Assembly (NCBI RefSeq): GCF_002850745.1
Contig: NZ_KZ559475.1
Span: forward strand, 30,196-94,195
From: Nonomuraea indica
GTDB lineage: Bacteria; Actinomycetota; Actinomycetes; Streptosporangiales; Streptosporangiaceae
Direction of reading: 5' to 3'
Length of the DNA stretch: 64,000 nt
Of the stretch, positions 9,455 to 19,771 are shown in pieces. Positions within the stretch are counted from its first letter, which is position 1. The number at the start of each line of letters is the position of its first letter. The translations under genes were made by a program, and so were the position numbers. The notes under the pieces were generated by a model. That model was not told the DNA's origin and searched no databases. It saw only the letters and a program-made list of their open reading frames with translations.

Positions 9455-10558
9455 TCACGGCCAGAGGCGGTCCAGGATCTCGGTGAGGATCTCTTCGGTG
9501 GTCGCGAAGTTGAGCCGTACGTGGTGCTCCCCGCCGGGACCGAAGGCGGCACCGTCGCTCAGCAGGACCTTGGCCTCCCGCTCCAGCACCTCGGCCATCC
9601 CCGGCCTGCCGTAGTCGAGCCAGGCCAGATAGGTCGCCTGCGGCATCCGGTAGCGGACCGTCGCCGGCACCCGGGCGGCGATCATCTTGCGGTTGCGGTC
9701 GAGCAGGGCTCTGGTCTCTTCCAGCCAGGCGTCGCCGTGCCGCCAGGCAGCGACGGTCGCCTCCACGCCGAACAGGTTGGCCGAGCCGAACACGAACGGT
9801 GGCTGCGCGTCGAGCGCCTTCCGCAGCGCCGGCATGCCGACGTGGGCGACCGAGCACCGGATGCCGCCCAGGTTGAACGCCTTCGTGGCGGAGGTGAGCG
9901 TGACCGTCCGCTCGGGCAGGAGGGTCGCGAACGGGATGTGCTCGTGCGGCGCGTACGTCAGGTCGGCGTGGATCTCGTCGGCGATCACCAGCAGGTCGTG
10001 CCGCTCGGCGTGTTCGGCCAGCTCTTCGAGCTCCTGCCGGGTGAGCACGCGACCCGTGGGGTTGTGCGGGTTGACCAGCAGCAGCACGCGGCACCCCGAC
10101 AGGTCGGGCACCTCGAACCGCCACGAGTCGCCGTCGGGGCGGAACTGGACGGGCCGCAGCGGGCGTTCCATGACCTCCAGCGTGGTCAGGAACGGATGAT
10201 AGGTGGGGGTGTGGACCGCCACGCCGTCGCCGGGCCGTGTCCAGACGTGCAGGAGCACCTGGAGTGCCTGGTTGACGTCGGTGTAGGCGCGCACGTCCTC
10301 CGGCGCGGGCCGCCAGCCGTAGCGGGTGGCCATGCGTTCGGCGAACGCCTCGGCCAGGGGACCGCCCTGAGGGGCGTCGAGCCAGTTCGGATAGCCGAGG
10401 TCACCTTCGGCCCGGCGCCTGAGCGCATCTATGACCGCGGGTGCGGTGGGCAGGTCCATGTCGGCCACCCAGGCCGGGATCACCCCGAGGCCGGGTTTGG
10501 CCCACTTCAATCCGTCGCGACTGGCTTTGAGGCTATCTAGGTGCTTGGCGTCGATCAC
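9455..10558 (-). CDS. PLP-dependent aminotransferase/C-S lyase, PatB/MalY type
   Basis: A 367-residue fold-type I PLP enzyme. The signatures WVADMDLPTAPAV (30-42), NPHNPTG (163-169), DEIH (194-197) and the Schiff-base lysine K226 in SATKAFN place it in the MalY/PatB group, which cleaves cystathionine or cysteine conjugates. The exact substrate is not readable. The GTG start at 10558 has TAGACT (10570-10565) exactly 6 nt upstream and no Shine-Dalgarno, suggesting a leaderless mRNA. Downstream the gene runs straight into the 15-bp repeat array. Confidence 0.9.
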   Translation of the reverse strand: MIDAKHLDSLKASRDGLKWAKPGLGVIPAWVADMDLPTAPAVIDALRRRAEGDLGYPNWLDAPQGGPLAEAFAERMATRYGWRPAPEDVRAYTDVNQALQVLLHVWTRPGDGVAVHTPTYHPFLTTLEVMERPLRPVQFRPDGDSWRFEVPDLSGCRVLLLVNPHNPTGRVLTRQELEELAEHAERHDLLVIADEIHADLTYAPHEHIPFATLLPERTVTLTSATKAFNLGGIRCSVAHVGMPALRKALDAQPPFVFGSANLFGVEATVAAWRHGDAWLEETRALLDRNRKMIAARVPATVRYRMPQATYLAWLDYGRPGMAEVLEREAKVLLSDGAAFGPGGEHHVRLNFATTEEILTEILDRLWP

Positions 10559-10564
10559 AACTTC

Positions 10565-10570
10565 AGTCTA
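10565..10570 (-). promoter_or_regulatory. -10 TAGACT for a leaderless patB-like transcript
   Basis: On the minus strand TAGACT is followed by GAAGTT and then the GTG start codon, the spacing expected for transcription starting at the start codon. No clear -35 is visible. Confidence 0.45.
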
Positions 10571-10772
10571 GATACGTCCCTTTCTCCCGCTCTTGGCCGC
10601 GGGTGACGGTGGCACGAGCGGTGAAACGACGCGGATCGTCAAGCGGTGCACGCCCGGCTTGGCGGTGGGTGAGCCGGGCACCACCGGGCGTCAGCCGTAC
10701 CGGACGGACGGGCGACCGCCTCGCGCGAGCGAAGCGGGCGCCTCCAGAACGCGGTCAGCCGGCGACGCGGTG

Positions 10773-10819
10773 CCCCCACGGCCGGTTGCCCGGGCGCACG
10801 CGACGACCGGCCGGTGGGG
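10773..10819 (-). terminator. Putative lexA terminator hairpin
   Basis: CCCCCACGGCCGGT (10773-10786) and ACCGGCCGGTGGGG (10806-10819) can form a long GC stem with one small mismatch around a 19-nt loop. It sits 12 nt past the lexA stop codon. Confidence 0.5.
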
Positions 10820-10830
10820 TGACCGGTGGG

Positions 10831-11538
10831 TCAGAGGCGTCGCAGCACCGCCACCACCTTGCCGAGGACGCTGGCCTCGTCGCCGGGGATCGGTTCGTAG
10901 TTGGGGTTGTGCGGGACCAGCCAGACGTGACCGTCCTTGCGCTTGAACGTCTTGACGGTGGCCTCGCCGTCGATCATGGCGGCCACGATGTCGCCGCTCT
11001 CCGCGACCGGCTGCTGGCGGACGACGACCCAGTCGCCGTCGGCGATGGCGGCCTCGATCATCGAGTCGCCGGTGACCTGCAGGAGGAAGAGTGTGCCTTC
11101 GCCGACGAGCTGCTTGGGCAGGGCGAAGACGTCCTCGACGCTCTCCTCGGCGAGGATCGGGCCACCGGCGGCGATCCGGCCGACGAGCGGCACGTAGGCG
11201 GCCGTGGGCCGGTTGACCGTGGACTCCTCGTTGGCGGCGTCGGGGTCGACCCAGAGCACGGGCTCGCCGGGCAGGCGCACCTCCAGGGCGCGCGGCCGGT
11301 GCGGGTCGCGGCGCAGGTAGCCCTTGCGCTGCAAGGCCGTCAACTGGTGCGACACGCTGGACGTGCTCGTCAGCTGCACCGCCTCACCGATCTCGCGCAT
11401 GGACGGCGGATATCCGCGCTGCTGGACCGAGTCGCGGATCACCTCGAGAATCTTGCGCTGCCTGGGCGTCAGACCCAGGGAGTCGCGCCGGCGCACCGCG
11501 AGGTCGGTGACCCCGTTCGCGTCATCTCGCTCGCTCAT
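10831..11538 (-). CDS. lexA: LexA, SOS response repressor and self-cleaving protease
   Basis: A 235-residue repressor. The winged-helix DNA-binding domain covers about 22-90 (LTPRQRKILEVIRDSVQQRG, then STSSVSHQLTALQRKGYL) and the S24 latent protease domain about 115-235. The self-cleavage site is Ala124-Gly125 in RIAAGG, and the catalytic pair is Ser159 (GDSM) and Lys196 (TVK). On RecA activation it cuts itself and releases SOS genes. The ATG at 11538 follows an AGGAGGAG ribosome-binding site. Two SOS-box candidates lie 100-185 bp upstream, so it should be autoregulated. Confidence 0.98.
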   Translation of the reverse strand: MSERDDANGVTDLAVRRRDSLGLTPRQRKILEVIRDSVQQRGYPPSMREIGEAVQLTSTSSVSHQLTALQRKGYLRRDPHRPRALEVRLPGEPVLWVDPDAANEESTVNRPTAAYVPLVGRIAAGGPILAEESVEDVFALPKQLVGEGTLFLLQVTGDSMIEAAIADGDWVVVRQQPVAESGDIVAAMIDGEATVKTFKRKDGHVWLVPHNPNYEPIPGDEASVLGKVVAVLRRL

Positions 11539-11637
11539 GCTCTCCTCCTAGCCCGCCGGGTCGCCGCAACCGGCGCACCTCCCGGTCCGTGGTCTTCATG
11601 TCGCACACAGCGACCGTATCTCTGTTGAAGATCATCT

Positions 11638-11653
11638 TCAAACAATTGTTCGA
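11638..11653. promoter_or_regulatory. SOS (LexA) box 1, near-perfect
   Basis: TCAAACAATTGTTCGA differs from the actinobacterial SOS palindrome TCGAAC-N4-GTTCGA at one position. It lies about 100 bp upstream of the lexA start, where LexA autoregulation is expected. Confidence 0.8.
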
Positions 11654-11706
11654 GTCTTCCTCGAAATTGTCGCCAGTGTGGTGTACAACATCGTACGGGA
11701 GTTCGA

Positions 11707-11722
11707 TCGACACCGTGTTCGA
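11707..11722. promoter_or_regulatory. SOS (LexA) box 2, weaker
   Basis: TCGACACCGTGTTCGA has a perfect GTTCGA half and a degenerate other half. It is 54 bp beyond box 1 and 57 bp before the GTG of the short plus-strand ORF at 11779, so it could serve a divergent SOS promoter. Confidence 0.5.
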
Positions 11723-11778
11723 TTTGCTGATCATTATCGGGGCTTTTTCTCGGGCTGCGACGGTGTGGGAGGTCAATC

Positions 11779-11970
11779 GTGCGAAAGGCCCCAGCCACTG
11801 ACCCGACCGACGACGACATCGGGCGGCGAGCCCGGTTCCCGGCGCTGGCCAGCGCCGTTCCGGTCCCGCGAGGGCCGGGTCCGAAACACGGGCGCACCAT
11901 GCGCCGGGTTGTTCGTGTGACGAGTCCGCCCGACACGACGTTCGCGGGTGGATGTGATGTCGAGGCGTGA
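11779..11970 (+). CDS. Possible 63-residue ORF behind the second SOS box
   Basis: The GTG start at 11779 has a GGGAGG Shine-Dalgarno (11765-11770) at good spacing, and the ORF encodes 63 polar, basic residues (MRKAPATDPTDDDIGRR...). No homology is recognised. Its interest is position: divergent from lexA and just downstream of SOS-box candidates, where the SOS-induced division inhibitor DivS/Rv2719c sits in related genomes. It could be the 5' part of such a gene lost by frameshift, or a chance ORF. Confidence 0.25.
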   Translation: MRKAPATDPTDDDIGRRARFPALASAVPVPRGPGPKHGRTMRRVVRVTSPPDTTFAGGCDVEA

Positions 11971-12175
11971 TGCGACGTTCTCTGCGAGTTGCGGCGTTCT
12001 GTATGAGTTGCGGCCATTGGGCGGGTGGCCGGGTCCGGCGGGAGGCGGGTGTTTCGCGGCCTTAAGTCATTTTCCTGGACAAGCTGCTCGCCTGCCCGGC
12101 CCTCGACGGTGCGAGGGTGCGACTGACGTCCGTACGTGACGCCGTTCCGGCCCGGTGCGGCCGGAAGGACGGGGG

Positions 12176-13879
12176 GTGAGCGCGGCCGACGCGGGATGGG
12201 TTTTCGGGCGGGCCATTTCGAGGGGTGGGGTTCAGATGCGGGAGGACAGGCCGCGGCGCGGCGGCATGTCATCGGACGGGGCCAGGTTGCCGAAAAGGGG
12301 AGCCGGTCTCTCGCGGAGACAGGGCCGGACGGCCGGTCTCGAGGCGAACGGGCGGCCAGGGAGTCGGCGTGGTGCCGTGGAGGACGTGCGCGGTGCCTCG
12401 CGAGCTTCCGGGCCTGATGGTGGCTCGCCCGTGCGTGGCCCGCAGGCCGGCACGGCCCAGCACTCTGCCGGTGCGCCAGCGGGCGGGGGCCGCGCCACGG
12501 CAGGTCGGCGGCCATGGCTCTGGCTCGTGCCGCCGCCGCGGGGCGGGGCGGACTCCGACGACTTCCGACCCGGCGTCTCCAGCGGTTCTCCCCGGCCGGG
12601 TTCGGGCCTGCGGGAGCCGGACGGGCGGGGTGCGGAGTCCCGGGAGGCTGCCGGGTGGGGCGGCGACTCTGGGGAGGTGGCCGGGTGGAGCGGGGAGTCT
12701 CTGGAAGCTGCCGGATGTGGTGGGAGCGTGGACGTCGTGCCGTCGGCTCCAAGGTCGGGAGGTGCGGCACCGACGGTCGGTGAGGCGCGGTCCTTCACCG
12801 GCTCCGGTCAGCAGGGGCGGGGGGCCGTGCCACGGGGGGAGCAGGTGAGCGACAGAGTGCCGCCCGTCCGCGGGGTGCGAGCGGTCGCCCGGCAGGAACA
12901 CCGTGAACGTCCTGCCGTGACGCCGGCGCGAAGGAGTGGGGATGCCGGATCGCCAGGGCGGCGGAGCGGAGGGACGCCGGGGCGGGGGAGTGGGGATGCC
13001 GGGACGCCGGGGAGCGGGGGTGCCGGGACGCCGGGGAGCGGGGATGCCGGGACGCCGGGGAGCGGGGATGCCGGGACGCCGGGGCAGCGGGGTGTGAGCC
13101 CTGTCCCGCCTGGCTGGAAGGGGCGGACGGATGGTTCGCCGGCCCGGGGGGTGCCGGGCACCGGGCGCGAGGCTGGGCAGGAGCCGCAGCGCGGGAGCGG
13201 TCGTGGCAGGGCGGTCGAGGCCGGGTGGCCGGAGGAGGAGAGTCGCGTCCGTGAGGCGGCTGCTCGCGGGGGCCGCGCCGTCCCTCCCCGTGGCGAAGTG
13301 CGGCCGGGTGAGGGGAGAGAGCCGGTCCAGGCGGCGGAGGCCGTGGAGTCCGGTGGCGGTGACGGACGGGGTGGGAGGCGCAGGCACCTCTCCGTGGTGC
13401 CGGGTGGCGGAGGTGGTGCCGTCGCGCGGAGGACGGGTGCCGGGTCGCCCGCGGGGATGCGGCGTGGTCTGCGTACGTCGCCGGGAGGACAGCTGCGCGG
13501 GCGGGAGGTTTTGACCGGGGGGCAGCGTGGTGAGCAGGCGGTGTCGCCTGGAAGGCGGCGCCGCACGGTGCCGCCGCGAGGGCGGCGGGGGCCGGCGGGG
13601 CCGGCCGGAGGGTTGCCCGGCGGGCGGGCGGTGCCCGGAAGGGTGCGTGGGAGGGACGTACCGCCACCCGTGCGCCTGACGCGGCGGGGACGTGCGGCGG
13701 TGATGCTCTGCATGCTGTTGCTGTCGCTCGGCGGGTTCTGGCTGGGCACGAGGGCCGCCGGTCATGCGGACGTCCGTCCCGCGACGGGGCCGACAGCGGT
13801 CGAGCCGGGGCATCGCGCCGAGCGGACGCCGTTCGCGCCGGTGAGCCGGGTTCCTGAGGCGCGTTCTCACGTGGCCTGA
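12176..13879 (+). CDS. Low-complexity protein with one membrane segment, possible DivS/Rv2719c-position gene
   Basis: The plus-strand frame runs 567 codons from GTG 12176 (AAGGA upstream) and is dominated by Gly, Arg, Ser and Pro, with GDAGTPGS tandem repeats. Only the end looks like ordinary protein: VRLTRRGRAAVMLCMLLLSL gives a basic stretch and one membrane helix (about 13670-13755) followed by a short extracytoplasmic tail. RLTRRGR plus a helix between lexA and nrdR is typical of the LysM cell-division inhibitor at this locus (Rv2719c, DivS), but no LysM domain follows. Both strands are open across much of the region, so the true start may be much further downstream. Treat everything before about 13660 as doubtful. 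Confidence 0.35.
   Translation: MSAADAGWVFGRAISRGGVQMREDRPRRGGMSSDGARLPKRGAGLSRRQGRTAGLEANGRPGSRRGAVEDVRGASRASGPDGGSPVRGPQAGTAQHSAGAPAGGGRATAGRRPWLWLVPPPRGGADSDDFRPGVSSGSPRPGSGLREPDGRGAESREAAGWGGDSGEVAGWSGESLEAAGCGGSVDVVPSAPRSGGAAPTVGEARSFTGSGQQGRGAVPRGEQVSDRVPPVRGVRAVARQEHRERPAVTPARRSGDAGSPGRRSGGTPGRGSGDAGTPGSGGAGTPGSGDAGTPGSGDAGTPGQRGVSPVPPGWKGRTDGSPARGVPGTGREAGQEPQRGSGRGRAVEAGWPEEESRVREAAARGGRAVPPRGEVRPGEGREPVQAAEAVESGGGDGRGGRRRHLSVVPGGGGGAVARRTGAGSPAGMRRGLRTSPGGQLRGREVLTGGQRGEQAVSPGRRRRTVPPRGRRGPAGPAGGLPGGRAVPGRVRGRDVPPPVRLTRRGRAAVMLCMLLLSLGGFWLGTRAAGHADVRPATGPTAVEPGHRAERTPFAPVSRVPEARSHVA
12992..13088. repeat. 24-bp tandem repeats in the lexA-nrdR interval
   Basis: Four nearly identical 24-bp units (12992, 13016, 13040 and 13064), each built from GGGGATGCCGGG and ACGCCGGGGAGC, with diverged copies upstream from about 12940. 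In the plus frame they encode GDAGTPGS. The period is divisible by three, as elsewhere in this window. Confidence 0.9.
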
Positions 13880-14221
13880 GACCCGGGTACGGGGTGGAGG
13901 TTCGGCGCAGGACGTCGTGGTCGCTCCCATGTCCGTTTCGGGGCTCCGGCCGGGTGCGGCGGCGTCAGAGGCGCGGCCGGGCGGGCGCACGGCCCGCACC
14001 GGCCCGCGCCTCCAAGACGTTCGGCGGTGTAGGTGCTGGGTGACCCGGTGGCGCACACCTGCAGGGCGCGCGGGCGGTGAAGGCCTTCGGTGTCGTCGGG
14101 CGGCGCAAGCCTGCGGGCTGGTTGGGCAGCGCAAGCCTGGGGGTCGGGGCGGGTGGTGCAAGCCTGCGGGGTGGTTCGGTGGCGGGCCTTGGAGGAGGGG
14201 CGGGGCGTGTTCGCCTCGGGG
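13880..14221. other. Intergenic region with degenerate GC repeats
   Basis: I see no supportable gene between the DivS-position ORF and the hydrolase stop codon. Degenerate units around GCAAGCCTGCGGG recur at about 14106-14175. Confidence 0.4.
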
Positions 14222-15160
14222 TCACTCCTGGAGGGCCGTGTGGCTGAGCACCTCCTCCGACAGCCGCTGGTCCAGGGCCGACGGCAGGGTGTGGCCCATG
14301 CCTTCGATGACGACCAGCCGGGCACCGGGGATGGCGGCGGCGGTGGCCTCGCCGTGTGCCGGAGGGAACATCGGGTCCTCCGTGCCGTGCAGGACCAGGG
14401 CGGGCGCGGTGACGGCGGCCAGGTCGCCGGCGCGGTCGGAGTCGGAGGCCCCGGCGAGTGAGTGGTTGAGGGCGGCCTGCGGGTCGCGCGCCCGCTCGTA
14501 CGCCCGTCTCTCCATCGCGCGGTACTCGTCCGGGAGGAAGGGGAGCACCTCGCCGTGCAGGACGCGCCACAGTGGCAGCCGGGCGGTGAGGTACTCCTCC
14601 ACGCTCGCTCCGGGGGAGGGGAGGGACGTGGTGAGGACTGTGAGCAGTTCGGAGGTGGGCGGAGGGAGGTGGCCGGGCAGCGGCGGCAGGTCCGCGAGGG
14701 CACGCTGGACGGCCCCGGCCGTGTCCGTGCCCAGGGGCGTGGAGGAGATGCTGGTCAGGGTGCGTACGCGGCGCGGGTCGGTGACGGCGAGCCGCTGGGC
14801 GATGATGCCGCCCAGGGACACGCCGACCAGGTGGGCCTCGGCGACGCCGAACGCGTCCAGGACGTGGAGCGCGTCGGAGGCCAGGTCGGCGACGGCGTAG
14901 GGGTGGGCGGCGAAGTCGACGGTGGAGGAGAGCCCGGTGTCGCGGTGGTCGTAGCGGATGACGCGGCGGCCACCGGCGGTCAGACGCCGGACGAAGCCGT
15001 CGTTCCACTGGATGCCCTGCGCCCCGGCGCCCATCACCAGGAGCACGGCCGGGTGCTCCGGGTCGCCGAACTCCTCCGCCCACAGGTGGAGATCGCCTGC
15101 GACGCGTACGGTGCGCTCGCGGCCATGGAGGGGGACGTCTGCACGAGTATTTTCCTGCAT
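14222..15160 (-). CDS. Alpha/beta-fold hydrolase
   Basis: A 312-residue alpha/beta hydrolase resembling the methylesterase-like RdmC group. The oxyanion region is LLVMGAGAQG (40-49), the nucleophile elbow is GVSLGG with Ser115, and late acid and histidine candidates lie in GTEDPMFPPAHG and GMGHTLP. The substrate is unknown. It is divergent from a TetR-type regulator with a 97-bp gap, the usual arrangement for local repression. CATTAT upstream on the minus strand may be its -10. Confidence 0.88.
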   Translation of the reverse strand: MQENTRADVPLHGRERTVRVAGDLHLWAEEFGDPEHPAVLLVMGAGAQGIQWNDGFVRRLTAGGRRVIRYDHRDTGLSSTVDFAAHPYAVADLASDALHVLDAFGVAEAHLVGVSLGGIIAQRLAVTDPRRVRTLTSISSTPLGTDTAGAVQRALADLPPLPGHLPPPTSELLTVLTTSLPSPGASVEEYLTARLPLWRVLHGEVLPFLPDEYRAMERRAYERARDPQAALNHSLAGASDSDRAGDLAAVTAPALVLHGTEDPMFPPAHGEATAAAIPGARLVVIEGMGHTLPSALDQRLSEEVLSHTALQE

Positions 15161-15257
15161 GGTCGTTCAAGATAATGGGGGCGGGGAGCTCGCCGCCATC
15201 GCTTTACGGGGAGCGCCGAGTTGGAGGTCCCGGGTCCCGCCGGGCACTCTGATCCTC

Positions 15258-15905
15258 ATGGCGGGAGTCAAGGGGCAGGTGCAGAAGCGGGGGGTGGAGC
15301 GACGTCGGGCCATGGTCGACGCCGCGATCACGTTGTTCGCCCGTCAGGGTGTGCGGGGGACCGGAGTCGCCGCCGTCGCCGAGCGTGCCGGGGTCACCCC
15401 GTCCGCGCTCATCCACCACTTCGGCAGCAAGGACGGGCTCGTCCGGGCCGTGCTGGAGGAGGCCGACCGGCGCGCTCTCGAACGGCTGGAGGCCACGCCC
15501 GACGCCGAGCCGACGCTGAGCCAGGCGTTCGACTGGTTCGTCCGGGACGCGCTGCACACCGCCGCCGCCGAACGCGAGCTGGCCGCCCTGCGCACCACGC
15601 TCGTCGCCGAGAACCTGGAGCCCGGCTCCCTGCTCCACGCCTGGTTCCGGGACCGGGGGCGGGCGCTGCGTGACCGGCTGACCGACCTGTTCGCCCGTGC
15701 CGCGGCCGACGGTTCGGCGCGCGCCGACCTCGACCCGGCGACGCTGGCCGCGGAGACGGCCGCGTTCCTGGAGGGGGTGCACCTGCTGTGGCTGCTGGAC
15801 CCCGACCGGGTGGACCTCGTCGCCGTGCACCGCGGCTACTTCCAGGGGCTGGCCGCCCGGCTGGATCCTGGGGGCGACGCGGTGCCGGGGCACCCCGCCG
15901 GTTGA
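15258..15905 (+). CDS. TetR-family transcriptional regulator
   Basis: A 215-residue regulator. The N-terminal TetR helix-turn-helix is clear: AAITLFARQGVRGTGVAAVA then ERAGVTPSALIHHFGSKDGL (about 20-60). The C-terminal ligand-binding helices follow. The ATG at 15258 is chosen because it places MAGVKGQVQKRGVERRRA just before the HTH; longer frames upstream run into the divergent hydrolase. It probably represses that hydrolase and itself. I could not define the operator. Confidence 0.88.
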   Translation: MAGVKGQVQKRGVERRRAMVDAAITLFARQGVRGTGVAAVAERAGVTPSALIHHFGSKDGLVRAVLEEADRRALERLEATPDAEPTLSQAFDWFVRDALHTAAAERELAALRTTLVAENLEPGSLLHAWFRDRGRALRDRLTDLFARAAADGSARADLDPATLAAETAAFLEGVHLLWLLDPDRVDLVAVHRGYFQGLAARLDPGGDAVPGHPAG

Positions 15906-16130
15906 GGCGCGCGCCGCCGGCCGGGCGCCTGGGGCGGCAGTGGCCCCAGCTGGTGTGGTGGTGGCGCGCCGCCCCGGTTCGGATGGTGCCGCGATGCGGT
16001 GGTGTGCTCGGGAACGGGCGGGTCAGGATGCCTCGGAAGGGGGTGGAAGGCGCATCCCGGGGCGACACGCCGGGATCTCGGGGCGGTGGCCGCACTGATC
16101 AGCGACTTTCTCGGGGAGGGTCCGGCCAAC
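15906..16130. other. Intergenic region upstream of the nrdR promoter
   Basis: There are about 225 bp of GC-rich sequence between the TetR stop codon and the nrdR promoter. No gene or clear terminator is recognised. Confidence 0.3.
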
Positions 16131-16159
16131 TTGCGTTCATGGTCGCTCGCTTCTACGGT
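16131..16159 (+). promoter_or_regulatory. nrdRJ promoter
   Basis: TTGCGT (16131-16136), a 17-bp spacer, and TACGGT (16154-16159) form one of the best vegetative promoters in the window. The predicted transcription start is near 16166, about 140 bp before nrdR, and falls within the first NrdR-box candidate. Confidence 0.65.
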
Positions 16160-16162
16160 TGG

Positions 16163-16210
16163 ACCACAACATCTAGTAGTTACACCGATGTAGTTCACCA
16201 CACCTTGTGT
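16163..16210. promoter_or_regulatory. Paired NrdR-box candidates
   Basis: Box 1 is ACCACAACATCTAGTAGT (16163-16180), an imperfect palindrome. Box 2 is ACACCTTGTGT (16200-16210) with ACAC/GTGT arms. Their centres are about 33 bp apart, close to the three-turn spacing typical of NrdR box pairs, and box 1 overlaps the predicted transcription start. TACACCGATGTA (16181-16192) between them is a further short palindrome. The consensus was recalled rather than computed. Confidence 0.5.
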
Positions 16211-16308
16211 TTCCGTGACCGCCCCATGGGGAGCCTTGGGGCGTGCGCAAGCGTCCCGTGACGGGGGATTCGCGTCTGTGGTGACCGCCGGCCAAGGAGG
16301 CGAAACGC

Positions 16309-16760
16309 GTGCATTGTCCGTTCTGTCGCCATCCTGACACCAGGGTCATCGACAGCCGCTCGACGGACGACGGCGCCGCCATCCGGCGTCGCCGCACCTG
16401 CCCCGAATGCGGCCGCAGGTTCACCACCCAGGAGACCGTACTCCTCATGGTGAGCAAGCGCAGCGGCGTGACGGAGCCGTTCTCGCGGGACAAGGTGGTC
16501 GCAGGCGTGCGCCGGGCCTGTCAGGGCAGGCCGGTCGGTGAGGACTCACTGGCCCAGCTCGGCCAGCGGGTCGAGGAGGCCATCCGGGCCAAGGGCGCGG
16601 CGGAGATCCCCTCCAACGAGGTGGGGCTGGCGATCCTCGGGCCGTTGCGGGAGCTGGACGAGGTCGCCTACCTGCGGTTCGCATCGGTATATCGCGGTTT
16701 CGAGAGCCTGGCGGACTTCGAGGCCGAGATCGAACAGTTGAAGGCGGAGAAGGGGGAGTC

Positions 16761-16764
<4 letters not shown>
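16309..16764 (+). CDS. nrdR: NrdR, ribonucleotide reductase repressor
   Basis: A 151-residue nucleotide-sensing repressor of reductase genes. It has an N-terminal zinc ribbon with Cys3, Cys6, Cys31 and Cys34 (MHCPFC and TCPECG) and an ATP-cone domain (about 49-139; SKRSGVTEPFSRDKVVAGVR). It uses a GTG start with an AAGGAGG ribosome-binding site. Its stop overlaps the nrdJ ATG (ATGA), so the two are translationally coupled and co-regulated from the promoter at 16131. Confidence 0.97.
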
Positions 16765-19580
<2,816 letters not shown>

Positions 19581-19589
19581 CCCCGCGAC

Positions 19590-19610
19590 GCCCGGCCTGA
19601 CCGGCCGGGC
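19590..19610 (+). terminator. First hairpin after nrdJ
   Basis: GCCCGGCC (19590-19597) pairs with GGCCGGGC (19603-19610) around a 5-nt loop, 9 nt past the nrdJ stop codon. There is no U-tract. Confidence 0.55.
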
Positions 19611-19625
19611 GTGACCACGCCCGCC

Positions 19626-19666
19626 GGCGAGGGGGATCCGGACCATGGTTCCGGGTCCCCCTCGCC
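19626..19666 (+). terminator. Second, stronger hairpin after nrdJ
   Basis: GGCGAGGGGGA (19626-19636) and TCCCCCTCGCC (19656-19666) form an 11-bp stem, extended inside by CCGGA/TCCGG. It is the main transcription end candidate for nrdRJ and probably also acts against the convergent gene. Confidence 0.6.
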
Positions 19667-19771
19667 GCTGTCGCGTGACTCCTGGCTCTCAGAGTGGGCC
19701 GGCATCCTGCCAGCCGGCTTCCGCGGGCCCAGGATGACGCGCGGTGCATGCCTGATGCGGAGAGTCGGCCG

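Larger units (their letters stand above)
11539..12175. other. Long intergenic region between lexA and the DivS-like ORF
   Basis: This is the lexA control region. It is noticeably AT-richer than its surroundings at 11625-11750 and holds two SOS-box candidates, a 17-bp near-palindrome TTGAAGATCATCTTCAA (11625-11641) overlapping the first box, and one short ORF with a good ribosome-binding site (11779-11970). I see nothing else convincing from 11971 to 12175. Confidence 0.5.

Noticed and set aside
9123..10124. ORFs running through the 15-bp array (DTAHH, VVMRG or RHRAS repeats)
   Set aside because: They exist only because the repeat period is divisible by three and has no stops. Their non-repeat parts are out-of-frame pieces of the PatB-like gene.
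12269..14161. Pro/Arg-rich minus-strand ORFs between lexA and the hydrolase
   Set aside because: They have random-like Pro/Arg/Ser composition, no ribosome-binding site and no recognisable motif. The plus strand at least ends in a basic-helix segment.
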